Below, piece after piece: positions 40,337 to 49,875 of a stretch of DNA of 64,000 nucleotides. Under the pieces are notes generated by a model that was given only the letters and a program-made list of their open reading frames with translations, did not search any database and had not been told where the DNA came from. Numbering within the stretch: position 1 is the stretch's first letter; every line of letters starts with the position of its first letter. The stretch comes from Rothia dentocariosa ATCC 17931. Its GTDB lineage: Bacteria > Actinomycetota > Actinomycetes > Actinomycetales > Micrococcaceae. The stretch lies in contig NC_014643.1 in NCBI RefSeq assembly GCF_000164695.2, positions 1,364,001 through 1,428,000 on the forward strand, given 5' to 3'. A program made the position numbers and the translations under genes.

Positions 40337-41140
40337 ATGAAGAAATTTCAGGCTCACCACAAGCTGATGGCTTTGAGCTCCGTAGCTCTCGCTGGGATTC
40401 TTACCCTGAACGCTTGTGGCTCTACCAACACGAACTCTGATTCGAGTGCATCCGCAACGAGCTCTTCCAGCGCAGCAGCAAGCGGTTCGGCACAGTCGTC
40501 TTCAGGCCCGATCAAGATTGAGAACACCTGGGCTAAGGCAACCGACGGTGGTATGACCGGCGTTTTCGGCAAGATTACCAATACCAGCGATCACGATGTG
40601 AAGGTCGTCTCGGCAACCTCGACTGCGACCGATGAAGTGCAGCTGCACACCACGGTCAAGGACTCCAACGGAAGCACCAAGATGCAGCAGGTGCAGGAAT
40701 TTATGGTGAAAGCGGGGGAGACCCTGGAGCTGAAGCCCGGAGGCAACCACATTATGCTGATGGGTCTGAACTGCTCGCTCTCGGCGGGTGCCAGCACCAC
40801 GGTAACCCTCAAGACTGAGGACGGCGCAACCCTGGAGTTCAAGCCTGAGGCACGTGACTACTCTGGCGCTAAGGAAGAATACCAGGGCGATGCACAGTCC
40901 ACCGGCTCGGCTTCGGCGGACGCATCCGCATCGGCCTCAGGTGACTCTCATGACGGCCACGAGCACAGCCACGAGCATGGTCACGGGGATGGCGAGCACT
41001 CTGATCATGAGCATAGTCATGGGGATGGTGAACACTCCGATCATGAACATGGTACGCATGAACACGGTGAGCACAGCGACCACGACCATATGAGCGGCGA
41101 AGCCTCGGGGAGCGCATCCGCAAAACCGCAGTGTAAGTAG
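40337..41140 (+). CDS. PCuAC copper chaperone lipoprotein with His-rich tail
   Basis: 267 residues. Lipobox LNAC after MKKFQAHHKLMALSSVALAG. A Ser/Ala linker follows, then the PCuAC domain (about 60-180) with Cu(I) ligands in the order VQLH ... TKMQQ ... GNHIMLMGL, the H-x10-M-x21-H-x-M type pattern. The last 65 residues are His/Asp/Glu/Gly (DGHEHSHEHGHGDGEHSDHE, repeated), a second likely metal-binding store. In Streptomyces lividans the analogous extracytoplasmic chaperone (ECuC) works beside a DyP peroxidase and Sco in copper delivery to oxidases. The spaced 200-base upstream gap may hold its own promoter. Confidence 0.9.
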   Translation: MKKFQAHHKLMALSSVALAGILTLNACGSTNTNSDSSASATSSSSAAASGSAQSSSGPIKIENTWAKATDGGMTGVFGKITNTSDHDVKVVSATSTATDEVQLHTTVKDSNGSTKMQQVQEFMVKAGETLELKPGGNHIMLMGLNCSLSAGASTTVTLKTEDGATLEFKPEARDYSGAKEEYQGDAQSTGSASADASASASGDSHDGHEHSHEHGHGDGEHSDHEHSHGDGEHSDHEHGTHEHGEHSDHDHMSGEASGSASAKPQCK

Positions 41141-41186
41141 CCGCAGCGTTCGACAACGGGTGTTTTAACACATCCACCGAGCCTAT

Positions 41187-41244
41187 GCAGGATGCGCGGC
41201 GCACGAAACCGTAACATTTGGGGGACTGGCACCGCGCATCCTGC
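41187..41244 (+). repeat. Inverted repeat of the GGATGCGCG family
   Basis: GCAGGATGCGCGG and CCGCGCATCCTGC (13 bp, perfect) separated by 32 bases, between the PCuAC and DyP genes. Same core as the terminators at 37648, 38476 and 51735. Confidence 0.65.
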
Positions 41245-41310
41245 CCCACTCAACTGAAGCGCCGATAGCGCGCATGAGAGATAGCCGCAGGCATAGAGGA
41301 ATGAAATATT

Positions 41311-42768
41311 ATGACGGCGGAGAATGACAAGATGGGTACCCCGCAGCCTCCGCATGAGCCTTCTTCGACGGGGGCCAACGAGCCGCAGGAGGGTACCGCC
41401 GGGATGGCTGAAGGATCGGCAGCTGAGGACTCTTTGCGACATCATGACACCCGGTCTGCGGAATCCCCAGGGGTGCGTCGCCGTACCGCGCTCGCCGGTG
41501 CTTTCCTGGGGGTGGGTGCCGGTGTTGCCGTTGGGGCTGGCGCGCGCGGCCTGATAGCGCCGGGGCATGAAACGGGTGCGCACGAGACTGTACCCGCGCA
41601 GCAGGCGCTGACCACTCAAACCGTAAATTTTTATGGCGATAAGCAGGCTGGGATTATGACCCCGCCACAGGCTCATGCGCGTTTTATTGCCCTTGACCTG
41701 AACGATGGGCTGGATGCTTCCGGGGTGCAGCGTCTGTTGAGGATTCTGACCTCCGATGCGGCCGCCCTGACTGCAGGGCAGACTCCGCTGACGGATCAGG
41801 AACCTGAGCTTGTGCAGGCTCCCGCACATTTGACTATCACATTCGGGTTCGGCGAAAAGATTTTTGATATTGTGGCACCCGCCAAAAAACCGGCGTGGCT
41901 TAAACCTCTCCCAGCGTTCCCGAAGATCGACCAACTGCAGCAGAAGTGGAACGGCGGTGATCTGCTTCTGCAGATTTGCGGGGATAATCCGCTGACGGTC
42001 TCGCATGCCCAGCGGATGCTCACCAAAGACACCCGCTCCTTCGGGCGTATCCGCTGGGTGCAAGAGGGCTTTCTGAGCGCCTTCGGTACCGGTCAGGGCA
42101 CTCCACGTAATCTCTTCGGCCAGGTAGACGGCACCGTGAACCCGGTCGAAGACCCTCACGAGACACCCGGGCGCGGCGGCGGGTCGGCACACGAGATCGT
42201 GTGGGGTGAGGGGAACGCTGAGCAGAACTTCCCCCAGGCCTGGGAACCGGGCGGTACCTCCGTGGTGATTAGGCGCATCCACATGAACCTGGATACCTGG
42301 GATGAGGTCGATACCCCCGCTCGCGAAGACGCTATCGGGCGTAAGCTCTCTAATGGTGCCCCCTTGACTGGCAATGATGAATTTGATGACCCCGACTTTG
42401 ATAAGCTCGATAACCTGGGCTTTGAAGTCATCGCCCCGTATGCGCATATCCGCCGGGCGCACGGCACCGAGCTTGAGAAGAAGCCGTGGGAACGTATCCT
42501 GCGGCGCGGCTATAACTATGATGAACCGGTCTTCAACGCCTCCGGGTTCTCAGAACACGGGCAGATCAGCGGCGGCATTTCGGATGCGGGGCTGATTTTC
42601 GTGGCCTACCAGGCAGACCCGGTGGCGCAGTTTGTGCCTATTCAGAAACGGCTTGAACAACTGGATATGCTTAACACATGGACGGTTCCGGTGGGATCAG
42701 CCGTGTTCGCAATTCCTGCCGGGGTACGTGAGGAAGGCGGGTATATCGGCGAAAGCCTCTTCACTTAG
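41311..42768 (+). CDS. Tat-exported DyP-type peroxidase
   Basis: 485 residues. A long acidic N-terminus (1-50) precedes the twin-arginine signal VRRRTALAGAFLGVGAGVAV. The peroxidase domain has the DyP signature G270-Q-V-D273-G, the distal Asp and the IRRIHMNLDTWDE haem-side region (proximal His), and ends GGYIGESLFT. Haem-dependent enzymes of this type oxidise bulky substrates with H2O2; members of the EfeB group act with iron uptake, but here the neighbours are CopC, PCuAC and CopD-CtaG, as in the S. lividans DtpA cluster, so a role in copper trafficking is more likely. Confidence 0.9.
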   Translation: MTAENDKMGTPQPPHEPSSTGANEPQEGTAGMAEGSAAEDSLRHHDTRSAESPGVRRRTALAGAFLGVGAGVAVGAGARGLIAPGHETGAHETVPAQQALTTQTVNFYGDKQAGIMTPPQAHARFIALDLNDGLDASGVQRLLRILTSDAAALTAGQTPLTDQEPELVQAPAHLTITFGFGEKIFDIVAPAKKPAWLKPLPAFPKIDQLQQKWNGGDLLLQICGDNPLTVSHAQRMLTKDTRSFGRIRWVQEGFLSAFGTGQGTPRNLFGQVDGTVNPVEDPHETPGRGGGSAHEIVWGEGNAEQNFPQAWEPGGTSVVIRRIHMNLDTWDEVDTPAREDAIGRKLSNGAPLTGNDEFDDPDFDKLDNLGFEVIAPYAHIRRAHGTELEKKPWERILRRGYNYDEPVFNASGFSEHGQISGGISDAGLIFVAYQADPVAQFVPIQKRLEQLDMLNTWTVPVGSAVFAIPAGVREEGGYIGESLFT

Positions 42769-42832
42769 CCGCCCAAGATTTACGCGCATACTTAATATGC
42801 ACCATCGCACGCACCACAGATGAAAAAGAACT

Positions 42833-45001
42833 ATGGCTACTACGTCTTCACAACCGCAGAAAACCGAGGCTGACCCTCAGCGCGCCTCCGTGCGCCCCGG
42901 GCTGTCCGCGCCCTGGATTACCGCCTATGTAGGGGTCGGTCTGCTAACTCTGCTGGTCTCGTTAAGGCTAACCCTAGCGAACTCGGCGACCGAGCTTGCC
43001 GATGCTGGTGGTTTTGTACGCTGGGCGCTGCCTATTTCCGAGGTTATTCATAATTTCTCGATGGCGACGACCATGGGTGCGCTGATCTTCGCGATGGGCA
43101 TTATTCCCCGCTATGCAGCCGATGCCGCCGGAACACACCGAGGCAAACGCACCACGAAAAACGCCGTCGATAAAGAGTACAAGCCATTCGCCGACGTGCT
43201 GAACCTTGCCGCCGCCTCCGCCGTGCTGTGGACTCTCGCGGCGCTTGCCGTCTTGATTCTTTCCTATGCCGATATTTCGGGGCGACCCATTGGCTCTGGC
43301 ACCGATTACGCTAGTGAGCTCATCAGTTATATCACCACCTTAGATGCTGGCAAAGAAAAAGGCATGACCGTCGTGGTCGCCGCCGTAGTCGCCACCGCCT
43401 GTTTCGGGGTGCGCTCGCTCATGGGACTGTTTTTCATCTTCATGATCTCGCTCGTCGGTATCGCGGATATGGCGCTTTCGGGGCATTCCTCGGGCGGGCA
43501 GGACCATATGGGCGCCGTCAACTCCCTGGGGTTGCACCTGCTGGGGGTGAGCATCTGGTGCGGTGGACTGATCGCGCTGGCGTTTATCTCGCGCGGTATT
43601 TCGGGTAAGGACGCGGGCACCGGCACCATCGTCGAGGCACACCGCGGCGAACACACGGCGGCATCTCGTCGCGTGCCGATGGCCCAGGCGGTACTGCGCC
43701 GCTACTCGCTGCTTGCCCTCATCGGGTTCATTCTCGTGCTGCTCTCGGGTATTACGAACGCCGGGGTGCGCATGTCGTCGTGGCGGGATTTAGGCACCGA
43801 CTACGGCAAGATTGTGCTGCTTAAACTGGGGTTAACGCTTCTGCTCGGGGTAATCGGGGCAGCGCATCGGCTTTATCTGATTCCCGCGCTCTCTGCTGGT
43901 AAGATGAGCGGCACGCGTGCCCTGTGGAGCGCCATCTCTGCTGAGCTCGTGATCATGGGGGCAGCCTCCGGACTGGGGGCTTCGCTCTCACGTACACCGC
44001 CGCCGGTTCCGGAAACTCTCGCGCCGGATGCCACGCCGGTGCGCATTATCACCTGGTACGATATGCCGCCCGAACCGCATTTTCAGCGTTGGTTCACCGA
44101 GTGGCGCTGGGACTGGTTCTGGGTTGCTGTGCTGGGGTATCTGGCGATTGTATATCTGTGGGCGTTCGTGAAAGTACGTCGTGCGGGTGACTCTTGGCCC
44201 GTGATGCGCGCTGTCTCCTGGATGTTAGGGCTGCTCGTGCTGAACTACATCACCTCCGGTCCACCCGCTGTATATTCGCGTGTGCTGTTTTCGGTGCATA
44301 TGTTTGAGCATATGGTGCTCACGATGGTCGTGCCGATTCTGCTCGTATTGGGCGCGCCCGTAACGCTGCTGCTTAAGGCGCTGGAACCCCGCCAAGACGG
44401 TACGCGAGGTCCTCGTGAGTGGATTGTGCGCATCGTGCATTCGGGGTGGTCGAAAGTTGTTACACACCCCATTTTTGCCGCCATAAACTTTGCGGGATCG
44501 ATTATTATCGTCTATTTCACGCCGCTTTTCGGGGTGATGCTGCGGTATCATATCGGGCACGAATTCATGATGATTCACTTTACGCTCACGGGCTATATCT
44601 TCATGCTGGTGCTTATCGGCATTGACCCGATTCCGCACCGCCCCGAGTACCCGATGCGTCTGATTATGCTGATCGCAACCCTGGGGTACCACGCCTTCGT
44701 CGGCATCTCGATCATGAACTCCAAGGCGCTCCTGGAAGCTTCTTGGTTCGGCAATCTGGGGCGCACTTGGGGTTTGTCGGCGCTGGACGACCAGAAGATG
44801 GGCGGCGCGCTCATGTGGGGTATCGGTGAAATCCCGACCATGATCGTGGCGATCGCGGTGGGTTTCCAATGGTCTATGGCAGATAAGAAACTTGCCGCAC
44901 GCATTGACCGGCAGGCCGACCGTGATGGGGATGCCGAACTGAATGCCTACAACGAGATGTTTGAGCGCCTGCATGAAGAGGATGCGCGCCACGGCTCCTA
45001 A
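42833..45001 (+). CDS. CopD-CtaG fusion: copper import and cytochrome oxidase assembly protein
   Basis: 722 residues with about 14-16 membrane helices. N-terminal half (about 25-375): CopD-like, with SEVIHNFSMATTMGALIFA, a central GLHLLGVSIWCGGLIALAF block and KIVLLKLGLTLLLGVIGAAH. C-terminal half (about 400-690): caa3-type CtaG with MFEHMVLTMVVPILLVLGAP, HEFMMIHFTLTGYIF and YHAFVGISIM, whose His/Met residues can carry copper. It probably moves copper from the outside chaperones toward cytochrome oxidase. The frame ends at EEDARHGS, where the DNA contains a GGATGCGCGCC copy. Confidence 0.92.
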   Translation: MATTSSQPQKTEADPQRASVRPGLSAPWITAYVGVGLLTLLVSLRLTLANSATELADAGGFVRWALPISEVIHNFSMATTMGALIFAMGIIPRYAADAAGTHRGKRTTKNAVDKEYKPFADVLNLAAASAVLWTLAALAVLILSYADISGRPIGSGTDYASELISYITTLDAGKEKGMTVVVAAVVATACFGVRSLMGLFFIFMISLVGIADMALSGHSSGGQDHMGAVNSLGLHLLGVSIWCGGLIALAFISRGISGKDAGTGTIVEAHRGEHTAASRRVPMAQAVLRRYSLLALIGFILVLLSGITNAGVRMSSWRDLGTDYGKIVLLKLGLTLLLGVIGAAHRLYLIPALSAGKMSGTRALWSAISAELVIMGAASGLGASLSRTPPPVPETLAPDATPVRIITWYDMPPEPHFQRWFTEWRWDWFWVAVLGYLAIVYLWAFVKVRRAGDSWPVMRAVSWMLGLLVLNYITSGPPAVYSRVLFSVHMFEHMVLTMVVPILLVLGAPVTLLLKALEPRQDGTRGPREWIVRIVHSGWSKVVTHPIFAAINFAGSIIIVYFTPLFGVMLRYHIGHEFMMIHFTLTGYIFMLVLIGIDPIPHRPEYPMRLIMLIATLGYHAFVGISIMNSKALLEASWFGNLGRTWGLSALDDQKMGGALMWGIGEIPTMIVAIAVGFQWSMADKKLAARIDRQADRDGDAELNAYNEMFERLHEEDARHGS

Positions 45002-45160
45002 AGGACTTTCATTCATTCGCTCTTCCAAGCCCCTCGCGAACGCGGTCAAGCTACCTTCGTAGTTAAGCTTTGCCACCGGTGACCGCGTGTGGTGTACCCG
45101 CAGCAAAGCCTTTGAATCCAGCCGTTACCGAACGAACATACTTATGGTTTAAAAATAAAG

Positions 45161-45195
45161 GGCGTAGGGGATCCCCAGAGGGGTGCCCCTACGCC
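45161..45195. terminator. Terminator between the copper cluster and the TetR gene
   Basis: GGCGTAGGGG-ATCCCC, loop AGAG, GGGGTGCCCCTACGCC: near-perfect stem in the convergent gap; A-run on the left end gives a T-run for the minus-strand TetR transcript. Confidence 0.82.
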
Positions 45196-45228
45196 ACATA
45201 AGACGGTATAGGCAGATGAAGCGGTTCG

Positions 45229-45912
45229 TTATGACTTGAGCGAGTATTCGATGCCGTCGAGCAGAATGGTCATTTTATGCCGCAGCCACTCTAAGGGATC
45301 CGAGGTCACCGAATCCCGCAGAATAGTCCGAATCTCTTGACGCTCGGCGGAAGCACCTGGGTCTTGGAAAGACTGCAGGTCGGTTGAGGTGCGCTGCATC
45401 TGGTGCTGAATTTCTTCACGTCCAGCGCCGGTTTCAGCAATAAACGCATCGCTGTGTTCAACGCTTCGTCTGCTGTCGATAACCATATCCAGCAGCATAT
45501 CGCAGGTGAGAACGGCCTTCTTTGCCGAAAAACCTTGTTTGATGAGAATTACACAAAGCTCTTCGAAAAAGTATGTAGCAATGGGGGGAACGATGCCGCG
45601 TGCCACTTCGGTTGCCGCGCCCGGGTATTTCTCAAGGCTGTGCCAGGTATTGAGGGCGTGTGCAGTCAGAACCTCACGCCAGGGACCTTCAAAGGAAGGA
45701 ACCTCAATACCGGAATAGGCATATTCGAGCCCCATACGTACCAGTTCGTCGCGGTCCGGTGCATAGCGGTATAGGGTGGTTTCCCCTACCCCTAGACGGT
45801 CACGAACGGCGGCAAACGTGAGATTGGCAAAGCCTACGTCTAAAACGGTTTTGGCAATCTGCTCACGGGTTAGGCTTGGGGGACGTCCACGGCGGGCTTT
45901 GGGTTGGGTCAT
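45229..45912 (-). CDS. TetR/AcrR-family transcriptional regulator
   Basis: 227 residues. The N-terminal helix-turn-helix is GRPPSLTREQIAKTVLDVGF ... AVRDRLGVGETTLYRYAPDR, typical of TetR. The ligand domain is not assignable. GGAAACCAACC precedes the ATG (GGTTTCC on the given strand). Transcribed divergently from lldD, with a 9-bp inverted repeat in the gap that could be its operator. Whether it senses lactate, a drug or copper is unknown. Confidence 0.85.
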   Translation of the reverse strand: MTQPKARRGRPPSLTREQIAKTVLDVGFANLTFAAVRDRLGVGETTLYRYAPDRDELVRMGLEYAYSGIEVPSFEGPWREVLTAHALNTWHSLEKYPGAATEVARGIVPPIATYFFEELCVILIKQGFSAKKAVLTCDMLLDMVIDSRRSVEHSDAFIAETGAGREEIQHQMQRTSTDLQSFQDPGASAERQEIRTILRDSVTSDPLEWLRHKMTILLDGIEYSLKS

Positions 45913-46323
45913 GGTTGGTTTCCTTGCACGGTGATTGCATATTCATATCTGATAATAGGTCTTTACGAGGCGGAATAAAAATAGCAGTTTGCCCCGGTAT
46001 CTCAGGGTGAGACAAGAATGAAAATTCTTGTCACCTGATCAAAAAGTCACAGATGTACTTGCCTCACAGCGTCGCAAGAGCAAGGTTTGCGGGTCCTTCC
46101 CCCGAAAAACCGCCTCAAAAACGGTGTGTAGCACTCAGCGCTGGTTAATAAGTCAAGCCTTGCCTTATTTATTAGTATGGGTTAGCTTAAGATTACGGGC
46201 ATTGTGTGGTCCGACCATAACTGTGAATGAACACACACCATACTTTTGCGTTATATCGCGGTATATGACGCTTTGAACCTCGTATAGCAACGAAGCGGCA
46301 ACCCCGCAGAAAGAAGGCGCCCC
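45913..46323. promoter_or_regulatory. Divergent TetR-lldD intergenic region
   Basis: 411 bases with no gene. Holds the inverted repeat at 46011-46032. TTAGTATGGGTTAGCTTAA near 46172 resembles a weak DtxR/IdeR iron box (about 13 of 19 to the usual consensus by eye). GCAGAAAGAAGG lies before lldD. Confidence 0.5.
46011..46032. promoter_or_regulatory. Inverted repeat, candidate TetR operator
   Basis: GACAAGAAT-GAAA-ATTCTTGTC: perfect 9-bp arms with a 4-base spacer, about 100 bases upstream of the TetR start. Typical size for a TetR dimer site. Confidence 0.5.
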
Positions 46324-47562
46324 ATGGTACAACGTCAGTTCCCCAAGCCCAGCGAACTCAAAGAATTTATGACGTTCAAGAAGCCCAGCCTGGACTTCGC
46401 CGGGAACCGCCTCGAAAAAGCCCTCACCATCTATGACCTGCGCAAGATTGCCAAACGCCGCACCCCAGCTGCCGCTTTTGACTATACCGATGGCGCTGCC
46501 GAAGGCGAGTTCTCCATGAACCGCGCACGCCAAGCCTTCGAGGATATCGAGTTTCACCCCGGCGTGCTCACTGATGTTTCGACCGTAGACACCACTACCG
46601 AGGTTCTAGGCGGTACCTCCGCCATGCCTTTCGGTATCGCTCCCACCGGCTTCACCCGCCTCATGCAGACCGAGGGTGAGATTGCTGGCGCCGGTGCAGC
46701 AGGTGCCGCGGGCATCCCCTTCACCCTGTCTACTCTGGGTACCACCAGCATTGAGGATGTGCGCGCCGCAGACCCCGATGGCCGCCTCTGGTTCCAGCTG
46801 TATGTCATGCGCGAGCGCGAAATCTCCTACGGGTTGGTAGAACGCGCCGCCAAAGCAGGATTCGATACGCTCTTCTTCACCGTGGATACACCCGTTGCTG
46901 GCTCTCGTTTGCGTGATAAGCGCAACGGTTTTTCCATTCCTCCGCACCTGACGATGAAGACCCTGCTGAACGCGATTCCGCGCCCCTGGTGGTGGTTCGA
47001 CTTCCTGACCACACCCAAGCTGGAATTCGCCTCGCTTTCTTCGACCGGCGGCACCGTGGGCGAGCTTCTGGATAATGCGATGGATCCCTCCATCAACTAT
47101 GAGGATCTGAAGATTATCCGCGAAATGTGGCCCGGTAAGATCGTGATTAAGGGCGTGCAGAACCTCGAAGATTCTAAGAAGCTCGCCGATCTGGGCGTGG
47201 ACGGTATTCTGCTCTCGAACCACGGCGGTCGTCAGCTGGACCGTGCGCCCGTACCCTTCCACCTGCTCCCAAAGGTTGTGCGCGAGGTCGGTAACGACGT
47301 TGAGGTGATGGTCGATACCGGCATTATGAACGGTGCCGATATTGTCGCCTCTATGGCTCTGGGTGCAAAGTTCACCCTGATCGGGCGCGCCTACCTGTAC
47401 GGGCTTATGGCCGGTGGTCGCCGCGGTGTGGACCGTACCATCGAGATCCTTTCCGACGAGGTACGCCGCACCATGAAGCTGCTCCAGGTGCACAACATTG
47501 CCGAACTTGAGCCTAAGCACGTAACGCAGCTGCGCCGCCTGCAGCCGATCCCAAAGGCGTAA
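46324..47562 (+). CDS. lldD: L-lactate dehydrogenase, FMN-dependent (quinone-linked)
   Basis: 412 residues of the alpha-hydroxy acid dehydrogenase family. FMN and substrate blocks: [62 protein letters not shown] and [17 protein letters not shown] with the catalytic His300, then [12 protein letters not shown] and [12 protein letters not shown]. Oxidises L-lactate to pyruvate and feeds electrons to menaquinone. Fits an oral bacterium surrounded by lactate. Regulated perhaps by the divergent TetR. Confidence 0.92.
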   Translation: MVQRQFPKPSELKEFMTFKKPSLDFAGNRLEKALTIYDLRKIAKRRTPAAAFDYTDGAAEGEFSMNRARQAFEDIEFHPGVLTDVSTVDTTTEVLGGTSAMPFGIAPTGFTRLMQTEGEIAGAGAAGAAGIPFTLSTLGTTSIEDVRAADPDGRLWFQLYVMREREISYGLVERAAKAGFDTLFFTVDTPVAGSRLRDKRNGFSIPPHLTMKTLLNAIPRPWWWFDFLTTPKLEFASLSSTGGTVGELLDNAMDPSINYEDLKIIREMWPGKIVIKGVQNLEDSKKLADLGVDGILLSNHGGRQLDRAPVPFHLLPKVVREVGNDVEVMVDTGIMNGADIVASMALGAKFTLIGRAYLYGLMAGGRRGVDRTIEILSDEVRRTMKLLQVHNIAELEPKHVTQLRRLQPIPKA

Positions 47563-47601
47563 GCTCTAAACCTGCATAACCTCCCTTTCGCTAGGGGATG
47601 A

Positions 47602-47665
47602 TAAAAGGCTCTTGAGGTGAATACGACGGAGTTTCTAACGCTTCGTTCACCTCAAGGGCTTTTTA
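47602..47665 (+). terminator. Terminator after lldD, GGCTCTT family
   Basis: TAAAAGGCTCTTGAGGTGAA pairs with TTCACCTCAAGGGCTTTTTA (20 bp, two wobbles) and ends in a T-run. The inner loop ACGGAGTTTCTAACGCTTCG can pair further. Confidence 0.88.
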
Positions 47666-47855
47666 GTGTGTGCATGGGGTAAAACCTAGGGTGATGTCTT
47701 CGCTTCTATGACAGAATATGACGGCGTATTGCGGGGCGAGTTCATAAACTTTTGTCGCCCGGTGAACACGCCCGCACCGCTGGCATAATAGGGTGGAAAC
47801 GAGCGCACCCTGTTACTAAGCGGGGTCTGGGCGCGAAACCACAGGGGAGAGAATC

Positions 47856-49859
47856 GTGAGCGAAACCAGCAACCAGTATTCCGGGCAAGATCATACCGGG
47901 CAGAAAACCGTGCGCGTGCGCGCCAGCGAACTAACCGGACGATCCTGGCTCAACACCGGCGAGAAGAGCCTAGACCTGCAGACTCTTCGCGGCAAAATCG
48001 TGATTCTCGATTTCTGGACCCTGTGCTGCATTAACTGCCTGCACGTGCTCGACGAGCTGCGCCCCCTCGAAGAAGAATTCTCGGATGTGCTCGTCACCGT
48101 GGGCGTGCACAGCCCCAAATTTGAGCATGAGGCAGACCCGGTAGCGCTTGCCGCAGCCGTAGACCGCTACGACATCAAACACCCCGTACTCGACGACCCT
48201 GAACTCACCACCTGGCAGGCCTACACCGCCCGCGCTTGGCCCACACTCGTGGTCATCGACCCCGAAGGATATATTGTGGCGCATCTATCCGGGGAGGGGC
48301 ACGTGCAGGGGCTTACCTCACTCGTGCGTGAGCTCGTTGCCGAACACGAAGCAAAAGGTACCCTGCATCGAGGCGACGGTCCCTATGTGCCCCGGCCCAA
48401 AACCGAGGGAACATTCGCTTTCCCGGGGAAAGCTATCGAACTTCCCACAGAGTTCGGGCCCAAAAACCTGTTTGGCACCGGCGCACGCACCTACCTGGTG
48501 TCCGATACCGCTAGGCACCGCATCCTGCAGGTTGCCGAGGACCTCAACACGGTACTGGCAACCTACGGCGGGGGAGAGGACGGCGAAAAAGGCTACGCTG
48601 ATGGGACCGGAACCACTGCACGCTTTAACGAACCGCAAGGGCTTGCCCTGGTACCCGCCGAACTTCGTGAAAAACTCGGGTACGATGTACTGATCACCGA
48701 CACCGTGAATCACCGGCTGCGCTCGCTGAACCTGCGCACGGGCGAGGTTCGTACCCTTGCGGGCAACGGCGTGCAGCGCGTGATTGATGGAGACAACGCC
48801 GTCACGGGCAACGCGAACCATATCCCCGCGGATGCGCCCGCCACCGCTGTAGCCCTCTCATCCCCGTGGGATGCGGTCTACTCGCGTGCAGCCGGGCAGT
48901 TTGTGATCGCGATGGCTGGTACCCACCAACTCTTCGGCTACGACCCCGTCTCTGAAACCGTCAGTATTTTTGCGGGCGCCGGGGTTGAAGGGCTGCAGGA
49001 CGGTACCGCCGAGGACGCATGGTTTGCCCAGCCCTCCGGCATTATCGAGGCGCGTGACGGCAGCCTGTGGGTCGTCTGCTCGGAAACCAGCGGGCTGCGC
49101 CACGTAACCTTTACGCGGGATGATCACGGACGCCAGAGCGTACAGGTGACCTCTGCTGTAGGGCTGGGTCTGTTCGATTTCGGGTTTGTGGACGGTGACT
49201 CGCAGACATCCCGCATGCAGCATCCGCTGGGGCTCGCGGAGCTTCCCGACGGCTCTATTGCGGTGGCAGACACCTATAACGGTGCGATTCGCCGCTGGGA
49301 TCCTGCCGCGAAGGAACTGAGCACCTTGCAGCGTGGACTCGCCGAACCTGCCGACCTCCTGGTGGAGCATATTCCGGGTGAGGATCCCCGCCTGATAATT
49401 GTGGAAACCAATGCGCATCAGTTGGTGCGTGCCGCCATTCCGGCGCAGGCGCAGAAAGTGGACGAAGGGGCGATTACAACCGCCCGGCCCGCCACGAAGC
49501 TTACCGGCGGAACCCTCGAATTTACCTCGCGGTTTACCGTGCCGACCGGGCAGAAACTCGATACCCGCTGGGGAGACCCGACCCAGCTGAAAATCTCATC
49601 CACCCCCGAAAATTTCCTGCTGGACGGTGCCGGTACCTCCCAGGGACTCAGTCGTACCCTCGTGCTCAACCCCGAAATTCAGGAGGCGGTGCTGCACATT
49701 ACCGCCCGCGCCGCTGCCTGCGACGGCACCCCCGACGGCGATATTCCCGAGCACGCCGCATGCCACCTATACCAGCAGGACTGGGGTATTCCGGTCATCG
49801 TCACCGGTAATGCCGCGGATGAGAGCGAACTCGTGCTGGATTTGCGAGGGATTAACTAA
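47856..49859 (+). CDS. Thioredoxin-fold protein with NHL beta-propeller
   Basis: 667 residues from GTG 47856, preceded by AGGGGAGAG. Thioredoxin-like domain (about 20-165) with active site C-I-N-C in FWTLCCINCLHVLDEL and the ARAWPTLVVIDPEG cis-Pro loop. NHL-type propeller (about 190-530): repeats such as YLVSDTARHRILQV, GFVDGDSQTSRMQHPLGLAE, IAVADTYNGAIRRWD. A C-terminal beta domain (about 550-667) ends in EHAACHLYQQDWGIPV. No signal peptide, so cytoplasmic or non-classically exported. Conserved in many bacteria (NHLRC2-like); exact role unknown. Confidence 0.87.
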   Translation: MSETSNQYSGQDHTGQKTVRVRASELTGRSWLNTGEKSLDLQTLRGKIVILDFWTLCCINCLHVLDELRPLEEEFSDVLVTVGVHSPKFEHEADPVALAAAVDRYDIKHPVLDDPELTTWQAYTARAWPTLVVIDPEGYIVAHLSGEGHVQGLTSLVRELVAEHEAKGTLHRGDGPYVPRPKTEGTFAFPGKAIELPTEFGPKNLFGTGARTYLVSDTARHRILQVAEDLNTVLATYGGGEDGEKGYADGTGTTARFNEPQGLALVPAELREKLGYDVLITDTVNHRLRSLNLRTGEVRTLAGNGVQRVIDGDNAVTGNANHIPADAPATAVALSSPWDAVYSRAAGQFVIAMAGTHQLFGYDPVSETVSIFAGAGVEGLQDGTAEDAWFAQPSGIIEARDGSLWVVCSETSGLRHVTFTRDDHGRQSVQVTSAVGLGLFDFGFVDGDSQTSRMQHPLGLAELPDGSIAVADTYNGAIRRWDPAAKELSTLQRGLAEPADLLVEHIPGEDPRLIIVETNAHQLVRAAIPAQAQKVDEGAITTARPATKLTGGTLEFTSRFTVPTGQKLDTRWGDPTQLKISSTPENFLLDGAGTSQGLSRTLVLNPEIQEAVLHITARAAACDGTPDGDIPEHAACHLYQQDWGIPVIVTGNAADESELVLDLRGIN

Positions 49860-49875
49860 GCCAGGGTAAAAGCTT

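Noticed and set aside
40920-41100. Short-period repeats at the end of the PCuAC gene looked like a CRISPR or microsatellite array
   Set aside because: They are in frame and encode the His/Asp/Glu tail; there are no spacers of constant length. No CRISPR array was seen anywhere in the window.
41041-42462. 473-codon minus-strand frame opposite the DyP gene
   Set aside because: It is the antisense shadow of a well-supported peroxidase; composition reflects high-GC wobble positions and no family motif is present.
44225-45106. 293-codon minus-strand frame opposite CopD-CtaG
   Set aside because: Antisense shadow with no start signal or domain.
46165-46195. Possible DtxR/IdeR iron box before lldD
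   Set aside because: Only about 13 of 19 positions match by eye and the symmetry is poor, so it is not listed as a feature of its own.
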